NCBI GenBank assembly: GCA_002633005.1
Contig: NMRA01000002.1
Coordinates: 1,453,919 to 1,517,918 of the forward strand
Origin: Phoronis australis
Taxonomy: Eukaryota > Phoronida > Phoronidae
Direction of reading: 5' to 3'
DNA length: 64,000 nt
Shown here piece by piece: positions 56,750-64,000 of this stretch (position 1 is the first letter of the stretch; each line of letters opens with the position of its first letter). The notes beneath the pieces are model-generated. The model searched no databases. It worked only from the letters and a program-made list of their open reading frames with translations, and was not told the DNA's origin. The position numbers were made by a program, and so were the translations under genes.

Positions 56750-57100
56750 TGATTGAAAGAATGTGCATAATTAGGCTCTTGACCAACTGTTTGCTTTTGT
56801 TCAGTCATGGCTTTTTGTACACCTTTACTGCTTGTAAGCGGAAATTTAGCAAGAAATTCAGATGCTCTTCGCACGCTTTGGATTTGTAACAAATCCGGCT
56901 GGTCGAGATACACCTTTAACGCGATTTCTATTATCTGAAAGGCTTTGGCAGTGACAGTGCACAGATTCACAATAGCATGCAAGTGATGGCGGTTTTGAGG
57001 TGAAAACTTTGGATTCGTTTTTTACGCCACTGACCTCACTTGCGGAAGTCGCAGTGGTCCTAAAAGACGGAAAAATTCACATAGTAAGTTTCAGAAATCT
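56750..57100 (-). other. Unit B-only segment with a minus-strand open frame
   Basis: This segment is absent from the matching place in unit A (near 49216). On the minus strand it reads LHAIVNLCTVTAKAFQIIEI then KVYLDQPDLLQIQSVRRASE and LAKFPLTSSKGVQKAMTEQ, a sequence that looks like real protein. I do not recognise it. It may be a retrocopied or transposon-borne exon, or an exon lost from unit A. Confidence 0.4.
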
Positions 57101-58011
57101 TTGACTCAGTAAACTGCTCATATTTTAAGGTTTTGAGGTACAGCTATCTACACCTGGTTTATTTAAACCCAAAACCAGCAAAAAAATTGAGATGCCACCT
57201 AAACAATTTCCCAACAGCAATTTGGAAGATTTTGTTTACTGTGGTGCTATTCCTTTTCAAACTCAATATGGGACAAATTTGTCAGATCATAAACATTACA
57301 TGACAGCACAGAAAACTTGAGGTGACTTGTGAACAATATGATGGAACACAATACTTGCCACTTGAGCTTTCCGCAGTAGACAAGAAAGGTCCACTACAGC
57401 ACGCATTTTGGTGCGAGTGCAGCTAATTAAACAACAATCATATCAGAGTAAAAACTTGAAGGGGGATACAAAAGAAAGCATAGAGACGTTTAGAAAAACT
57501 TTTTGGGAGAATTCCACAAGCACATACGATTGCTGAAGTTAAATCTGATGACCTCAAACACCAGGCCTGCATTCTGTAGACTCAAGAGACTTGGGGACAA
57601 AGTAGAGTAACCAGGACTTCACAAGATATCACCATGCATTACTACCACAGCATTTGATCACACCTAGCTTCACTCAATAAATTCTTGCAGTTACAGAATG
57701 TATTCCTAGTTAACCCTTGTCTTTGAGTTTTCAGTGATGTCACCGGATGTTTATGAGCAGGCAACTATCCCACAATGCAATTGAAAAACAACCATCAGTG
57801 CCACTAGAGAGCAACTCTTGCTGAAATGAATGTCACAATACTTGCACGGGGCTAGTGCGAGTTTCTGAGTAACAAATAATATTTGAAAAAGCCATCACTT
57901 GTATTTATTCAAAAATACGAAAGAAGGAAAAATGCCCATTCTAGAAGGCAGAAGCTGCTTCTATAATTTTTAGAAAGTTGTGAAATTTTGAATGAATGAA
58001 AAGATGAAATC

Positions 58012-59009
58012 TTAATTTTTTGGAAGAAAGCGTAAAGCAATAAATAAAAATATTTTAAAGTGTACACAACATGACTCTAGTACCTCAAAATAAATTTTAT
58101 TATTATATCTTACTTGATTTCAGTGCCTTTAGTGCACAGCTCATACAGAAACACGCAAAAATTGAAAAAAATAATAATTATGTACAACGTCATGGGTTGA
58201 ACCCAAGTCGTTCGCCATACTGTTCGGATCAGAGACAAAGTGTATAGAGTGAAGTGAAAGCAAAGTACATTTAGCGTCGAGAAGGTTCGTAGAGGGATCA
58301 AAAGATATGTTGCCGGAGGCTGCAGCAACAGCAGACAGGCGGAGAACGTCTCGGTGTTCCGAAGGACACCAAAGTTGCGCTGAAGTGACATCGCTTCGTG
58401 CGCCGAACGAGAGTGTGGGACCTCATCGTGGACCAAGCGATTCGGTCCGGGGCCACTCTGAGGACTCGTGTTTCAACTCCAGTCACAGGAGATGTTACGA
58501 TGAAGGCCTGGTTCAATAAAGGAAAATATTTATCATTCAGAAACATCGGCTCTTAATTCAGGATCGTCTGTTGGATGACTGGGTTGACTCGCCGAGCCCG
58601 AGGCCGCTTCTCTCGCGGGAGGATCCAGTTCGTAAGGCTCAAAGTAGAAAAGTACGCAGCCGGAAGGACATCAAACTTGTTCTCGCTTTCGTGCAACCCC
58701 ATTTCCTCATCCTGGCCACCATTCCCGTACGTTTCTTCATAGTATTTACTTAATTCTTGCTCATAATCGTCGTCGCTTTCAAATTCACTGCTCTCCGCCA
58801 TTGTTCAATGCTGGTCACTGATCTCTTGTGTTCAACCCATGACGTCACATGGCGGGAAATGGGAAAATTGGCAAAATTGAAAGAAAAATCAAAATTTCGA
58901 GCTAATTACACAAAATAAACATGGGTTTAGCTAAATTTTACGTCATACATTTAGTCTGTGGCCACCGGTAATTCAAAATGTGCAAAATTCCATGGTGTGT
59001 ACTGTTTAA
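58012..59009 (-). mobile_element. TTAA-flanked insertion (piggyBac-type target site) in unit B
   Basis: Unit A has the empty site GAAATTTTAAAAGATG. Unit B has GAAATCTTAA, then 990 bp, then TTAAAAGATG. Exact TTAA duplication is the hallmark of piggyBac-family insertion. Terminal repeats are weak; GTACACAACATG near the left end and, inverted, GTACACACCATG near the right end may be part of them. A 16-bp perfect inverted repeat (58187-58202 and 58830-58845, ACGTCATGGGTTGAAC) lies inside. The element carries an open frame described separately but no transposase, so it is non-autonomous. Confidence 0.75.
58553..58801 (-). CDS. Acidic open frame inside the TTAA-flanked element
   Basis: The 82-codon frame begins MAESSEFESDDDYEQELSK, is strongly acidic for about 45 residues, then reads FDVLPAAYF. 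In the neighbouring frame the reading continues as FEPYELDPPAREAASGS, so a frameshift or intron may lie at about 58655. A short tyrosine-rich FEP motif after an acidic head is seen in transposon-borne proteins that carry a P2X7 C-terminal-like domain; that link is from memory and weak, and no such domain is visible here. A minus-strand AATAAA follows near 58093. It is probably a decayed captured or element-encoded gene. Confidence 0.4.
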   Translation of the reverse strand: MAESSEFESDDDYEQELSKYYEETYGNGGQDEEMGLHESENKFDVLPAAYFSTLSLTNWILPREKRPRARRVNPVIQQTILN

Positions 59010-59218
59010 AAGATGTTCAACACCAGAAGAAAGTTCCATGGTAGAATAATTAGTTTTAGTAATATGTCATGTTACTTCCATGTTACTTAATAACTCATAA
59101 AACTACGAGGTAATTAACTAAATTTCAAATAACATGAACATGCGGCTATTATTTAATAATTTTAATTAACACCACCACTCTAATTAAAAACACCGCCATA
59201 CTGAAGTCTATAAAACCA

Positions 59219-59225
59219 ACATTGA
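59219..59225 (+). promoter_or_regulatory. TATA box of repeat-peptide gene B
   Basis: TATAAAA in the same conserved block as in unit A (CTGAAGTCTATAAAACCAAC), 455 bp before the start codon of gene B. The TTAA-flanked element ends about 210 bp upstream of it, so that element has replaced the distal promoter context of this copy. Confidence 0.6.
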
Positions 59226-59673
59226 CTTCTGAATAAACTGACAGAGAAGACTTCCGACTTCGCTGAAATTTCTCCTGCAGGTCAGTATCCTAAAGTTTTG
59301 CTACGTATTTGTATTCACAAAGATTTTGACACATCCTGGCAATCCTTCAGTTAAAGGCAGATTACTGGTTTCAAGAAATTATGAGCTTTGACCAATAAAA
59401 ACAAAATTGGTTGTTTTTGTAATTTCACTACAAATCACCAATTCTCGCTGTTGTCTACCACCCATTTGCTGAAGTCTTACATTTAACATACTCCACTATT
59501 TAGGGGAAGTGAGTTGGCTCAGCTAATGGGTTCGAAACCAAGCTACTGCTGACTTCTGCTAAAACATTTTTCTCATTGACAATGTTCCTTTAATCTATCA
59601 TGTATAGCATACTGTCATTAAGATATTCTGTATGTTGCGATGACACCATTTCTACTTCGTTTTTAAGGTAACG

Positions 59674-61103
59674 ATGAAGAACGCTGCAGTTTTCCTCAAT
59701 TTGGTAATCACGGTAGTGGCGACTATAACGTAAGCATTTTTAAGCAATTCGACTCACTTTAATTTAAACCTCATTTTTTAAATTTTCGTATTGTATATTT
59801 CAATCTTTGCATAATTACAAATCTGCAAAACTTGTGGGGCTCACCAAATTGATATTCCTTTCAGCCTCAGAAACAGAGGCACCTCTGGCAAGAGTGTGAA
59901 ATCTACCTAAGTTACTGAAAAGCTACCTCTAATTGAAAACATTTATTTCGTAGCACGATATCAGTTTTACATTATAAGGTCTTTAATAACATTTCCTGGT
60001 TTACTGATTCCCCTTTGTAAGCATAAGAGAACGATTTTTTGGGAACCACACATTTTAGAATTTTTTGTAGGGTCAATTTTTCATTTGTTTTATTTTAATG
60101 ACCCTACTGTTATAAGTAAAAGACCAAATGGTCACCAACTTGAGCAATTTTAGTTTAAACAGCATCCCCAAAAGAATGCACAATTCGACCTCAAAAGCAC
60201 ACCAAACAACTTTAGTTAAAAATTCATCACCGATAGAAAAAATGTTGAAATGAGCTTTGGGGGCTTAGAAACATAACCACACTCATCCCATCAAGAATTG
60301 ATGAATTAATGCCAAATGATTAGGCAACTTGAGTCACAGGCAACGTATGCATGGGCCATTTTCAAACCAGCAATTTTAGGGTAGACCAACCCCAATTAAC
60401 TCTGCAGTTTTCTTGAGTGGCCGATAGTTTTAATATTATTTTATAGTTTAATATAGTTTTAATATTGTTTTAATATTGTTTTATAGTTTAATAAGTTTTA
60501 ATATAGTTTTAATATAGTTTTAATATAGTTTTAATATTAATTTATAGTTTAATATAGTTTAATAAGTTTTAATATAGTTTTAATATTATTTTTGGTAATG
60601 GAAATAGAACACTATCACAGCAAGGAACATTATGACACCGATTTTATTACTAGAGTGAAAAAAGGCCAACTCGATTTTTGTATTTTGGCGAGTAAAACAA
60701 GTGTGAAATGCTGCTTAAATAAATTCAAGTGAAACTTAAAGACGTCAGACCAAAGCATATTTCTTTTGAACATAGTGTCGTCTCCGCTTTTACTGCTGGA
60801 GCTGGCAATATTGGTAGCGCAAGAATTGCAAAAGCCGACATGGATTCACAGATCGGTTCTATTGACACTTTTGGTAATGTTGGTGGCGCAAGAATTGCTC
60901 GGAGTGCAGAAGCCGACATGGATTCACAGATCAGTTCTCTCGATGCTTTTGGTAATATTGGTGGGGCAAGAATTGCAAGGAGTGCAGAAGCCGACATGGA
61001 TTCACAGATTAGTTCTCTCGATGCTTTTGGTAATATTGGTGGGGCAAGAATTGCTCGGAGTGTAGACGCCGACATGGATTCACAGATCAGTTCTCTCGAA
61101 TGA
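59674..61103 (+). CDS. Small secreted protein of 26-residue repeats, paralogue B (two exons)
   Basis: Exon 1 is 59674-59729 (MKNAAVFLNLVITVVATI) and exon 2 is 60776-61103, joined in phase 2, giving 127 aa. The predicted signal peptide ends after V-S-A (residue 23). It has four repeat units against three in paralogue A. The first unit is shorter and diverged (GNIGSARIAKADMDSQIGS, then IDTFGNVGG); the last two are nearly identical to those of A and end SVDADMDSQISSLE followed by TGA. Intron length, splice sites and TATA context match A. Both copies keep intact frames despite changes, and they differ in repeat number, so both may be active genes. Family unknown; a precursor of repeated secreted peptides is the likeliest reading. 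Confidence 0.72.
60430..60595. repeat. AT-rich minisatellite in intron of gene B
   Basis: This is an expanded version of the tract at 51590-51682, built of ATAGTTTTAATATT-type units. Confidence 0.85.
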
Positions 61104-62193
61104 GACAGTCTGAGCATCAAACATGAGAAGAGGTCAGTCAAATTTTGTTTGGTACGGTTTAAAAGCACCACTTGTGACTGTGAGTTTATGCTTTTCAATA
61201 GGTCTACTCGTGTCCAATGTGAGTCCAAACATGGACTAAGAACATCCAGCAGTTTAAATGGAACAACACCTTATATTCTGAAAGACTTATTAACACTTTT
61301 TTCTCCAATGTTGGCAAATGATTTATATTTTTTATGAGAATGGTGATTTATTGTCAAAGACCAGATGTCTTGAAGTGGTTTGCCTTTTAACTTTAGTTAT
61401 TGTAGTAGTCATTGCTGCCACTTCGAAACCACTATGTACTGAGCAAGCGGTTGTTGCATGTGCTATGCTATAATGCATACAAAGATGTGCTGTCGGGCTT
61501 TAATTTATTTCACCTATTGTTAATACATATTTTTGATTTTCAGAGAAACATCAAATTGAGAAAGAACAGCCATATGTTTGAAATTTGAATAATGGTTCAC
61601 AGATATTCAGTAATAAAATTAAATCCTTCGACAAAGTTGATTTATTTTGTCAACACCGAAGAATTTTGTGTTAAAGTTAATAACAAGGGTTTCGAAATTT
61701 GATAACCAGTTTTCTTCACTAATAACAGGCATCAAACTGATTCTCAAAATCCAGGACCACTGTACGGGACAATTGCCATATTTTGCACGATCAACTAGTG
61801 CACATTCATGGGACTGTCTGATGCACTTGTGAGTGTTGGTCGGTATGAACGAATATCTTTAAACCTCGAACAATGCAAGCTAACTTCGTAGTAAACAGGT
61901 GGATTTAACAGCAAAGCAACAATGCCTCTATGCAGTATGAATGGTTAACTTTTGTGCCATTGAAAAAATCGGCTGGTTTCGCTGTCAATAACAGCACCAT
62001 CTGGAACACTTATTATTTTGCAAGCCTCAAATTATCTCTGAGAGGTGTTTTACCACTGAACATAGGCAAATTTCAATCAATACATCAAAGGGATATGATC
62101 AAGAGACTGCTAGCCAATCTAAATAGTCGCAAGCGATGGTCATTCTCAAATCTGCCTTCTATTAAGGTTTGCCTGTTATTCCATAGGACGTCT

Positions 62194-62584
62194 GGTGGAT
62201 TAACCAATTTCAATACAGCACGGCTATTTTGAAAGACCACTATTCAGTTCCCAAAATTCCAAACTCTCCTATATGTGGAGGTAGAAACACACGTATTACT
62301 GACCTAGTTTTCAAAAAGCCACTAACACACTTCCAAGCTGACTTCAACAAATACTGTAAAGAAAAATTCATTGCTCCCGACTCGTCTAATCCCCAACCCC
62401 AGTATTGTTGCAACACACTGTGCAACAGTAAAACATTCTTGGAATCATAACTACATGTAAAATAGCGATTACGACACCTGCGGGTTGAGTGCCCTAATAA
62501 CACGCAGCATCACAGGTAAATACCCAAAACCAGAGAGGACACTGCAGTAGTTTACAAAACACTAACAAGAGCAACGCAGTGTTA
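62194..62584. repeat. Dispersed repeat block shared with 43838-44226
   Basis: This is the second copy of the 390-bp block, from GGATTAACCAATTTCAATAC to GCAACGCAGTGTTA. It lies about 250 bp after the end of unit B. A minus-strand open frame (62240-62503) crosses it but has no recognised relation. Confidence 0.8.
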
Positions 62585-62844
62585 CGGTAAAGTCGCATGA
62601 TTTTCGGACACTGAAAATTAATTCCAATAGAAAAAATTCATTCTTGGACGAATCTCGCGAAACATCATTTCTGTGGTGTCCGAATTTGGCGGACCTCCAA
62701 ATTTGGGTTTCGGCTAGTGTCCCAATTTCGTGGGTGTACATTATTTCGATGCACGGTCGTAGTATCAAAGATTGCTGGCTCGGTCATTTGATAGCAGCAT
62801 AATTGCAGGTCAATGAGACTGAAACGGTCTGCGCGATTAATTTT

Positions 62845-63345
62845 TGAAAATCTGGCTTTCCCAATAAGAAATGTGTGTTGTCAACGCATATATACCTTTC
62901 CCGATAAGTGTTGGTTCTTCTTTTCAAAGATGTCCTTTCTCAATATGAAATATTCGGCTTGCTTCCCCAATCTCAAAAACCGTTCTCGGCAAGTGACGGA
63001 ATCTTATCAAAAATGCGCTATCTCACTTGAAATAGCGGGCTGCGTTGTGAAAAAGGAGTCTTCCTGGTGACCAATATGGGCTTTCCAATGAGTGAGTCTG
63101 GTTTGCGTTGTTGACGCACATGAAACGTTCCAGACAACTGATTCTTTTGTAAAAATGCGTTTTCTCAATAACTGAAAAATGTCGAGTTTGCGCTGTCAAC
63201 CCACAAAGAGCGCCTCGATAGGCGCTTTTTTAATATGGTTTCCCAATAAAAAGCTGGACTTGCGTATTCGGCGCAGAAAGAGGGTTCCCGACCATCAAAA
63301 CATGCGCTTTCTCAATTTTAACGAATTTTGCATTAAACGTAATGG
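62845..63345 (+). repeat. Degenerate tandem array of about 65-85 bp units
   Basis: The phrase ATGCG(C/T)TTTCTCAAT, followed some 15-25 bases later by TTGCGTTGTCAACGCA-like sequence, recurs near 62855, 62934, 63017, 63081, 63159, 63237 and 63303. Units differ strongly in detail, so the array is old or under little constraint. Confidence 0.6.
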
Positions 63346-64000
63346 ATGTGGGAACGAGTTCAGTGAAGAAAGTGACCAACAATGACATGAACATAGCATA
63401 TATTTATGTTTGTTAAACGTATCCATGCGTTGTCTGCTGGTTACAAACCGAAACGCAAGTTAACTCTGACATGTTTATTTCCATATTATCTGAAAGCTCA
63501 GTTTCAACATAAAAACTTTGATTGAACAATTACCCAAAACAGATTAGAAACACAATCATGATAATAAAATGAGTAGTTTCTCATCTACTCGTGATCCCCA
63601 TTTGTCGTCCTGGTAGTCGTCTGAATTGTTGAAGAAGCGCTGTCGTTCTACATGTTTAGGCCTACTGCAAACGATGGGAATGCGTCGACTAGTACAGTGC
63701 TGCGTGGCTGAAGACACGATTAACTAACATGTTGTATATAAGGGCGTTGACTAGAAAGCAAATGCAATTTCAAATGCTACCAACATCAAATTCACCCAAC
63801 CGTTTTTTTTACAATTAAAACCTTTCTCATCCACAGCCTTTGAAACGCCCGATATTAACTCAGTGATACACTGGCGCGTCTTCATGCAACTGAGGTGACC
63901 TAACACATCTGGGTTCGCTTACGTTTCCAACCACAGTGAAAACTCTGACTTGTGAAATCTGTTTGTGGATGAAATGAAACTGATAATCGTTAGCATTTTC

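Larger units (their letters stand above)
53690..61940. repeat. Tandem segmental duplication, unit B
   Basis: This unit is collinear with unit A but longer (8.25 kb) because of insertions absent from A: about 910 bp at 54745-55658 (containing a family A element and three degenerate repeats of about 63 bp at 55342-55545), about 350 bp at 56750-57100, and a 1-kb TTAA-flanked element at 58012-59005. Confidence 0.85.
61104..64000. other. 3' flank of gene B and right end of window, no gene recognised
   Basis: To about 61940 this is unit B. Then 62194-62584 repeats 43838-44226, and 62845-63345 is a degenerate tandem array. Beyond 63350 I see AT-rich sequence with no exon I can support. Confidence 0.55.

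Noticed and set aside
58110-58436. 108-codon minus-strand frame in the TTAA element as a membrane protein
   Set aside because: Hydrophobic character comes from T-rich sequence, there is no recognised domain, and it overlaps a different frame (58298-58546) of equal openness.
60725-61228. Long minus-strand open frame (167 codons) opposite peptide gene B exon 2, and its equivalent at 51854-52216
   Set aside because: The 78-nt repeat is a multiple of three, so frames that lack a stop in one unit stay open through all units. The plus-strand frame has the signal peptide, splice sites and phase; the antisense frame has none.

Overview
The window is animal nuclear DNA. Protein-coding exons are short, are bounded by GT/AG introns of 0.2 to 5 kb, and sit in AT-rich sequence full of small inverted-repeat elements and microsatellites. 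Three conserved genes are recognisable from their translations: HS1BP3 (minus, 3968-12874), UQCRB (plus, 13174-19223) and PI4KB (minus, 22994-40584). The species cannot be read from the sequence. The gene structures, repeats and high allelic divergence fit a marine invertebrate with a very heterozygous genome, perhaps an invertebrate deuterostome, but this is inference.

Layout. Positions 2-61 hold the end of an unidentified plus-strand coding exon. Positions 62-3967 are intergenic and contain a direct duplication at an N. HS1BP3 (7 exons, 355 aa) and UQCRB (115 aa) are head to head, with 299 bp between their start codons, so they probably share a bidirectional promoter. UQCRB and PI4KB converge. 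PI4KB (14 coding exons, 1013 aa in my model) ends with a complete lipid-kinase domain. From about 40.6 to 46.0 kb I see only repeats.

From 46.0 to 61.9 kb lies a large tandem segmental duplication (unit A about 46030-52957, unit B about 53690-61940). Each unit carries a TATA box and a two-exon gene for a small secreted protein made of near-identical 26-residue repeats: three units in A (104 aa) and four in B (127 aa). I recognise no family for it, and it is the best candidate here for something undescribed. Insertions present in one unit and absent from the other give filled and empty sites for several mobile elements, including a 1-kb element flanked by TTAA in unit B.

A technical point affects interpretation. 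Three direct duplications (0.4-2.1 kb, 6.0-8.4 kb, 13.7-17.2 kb) all have the form copy, N gap, copy. This is the signature of unmerged allelic contig ends. The second UQCRB exon 2 and the partial extra HS1BP3 exon 4 lie in such duplications and are probably assembly artefacts rather than real exon duplications.

HS1BP3 and PI4KB both belong to phosphoinositide and membrane-traffic biology and UQCRB to the respiratory chain. I see no reason to think their adjacency is functional beyond the shared promoter region.
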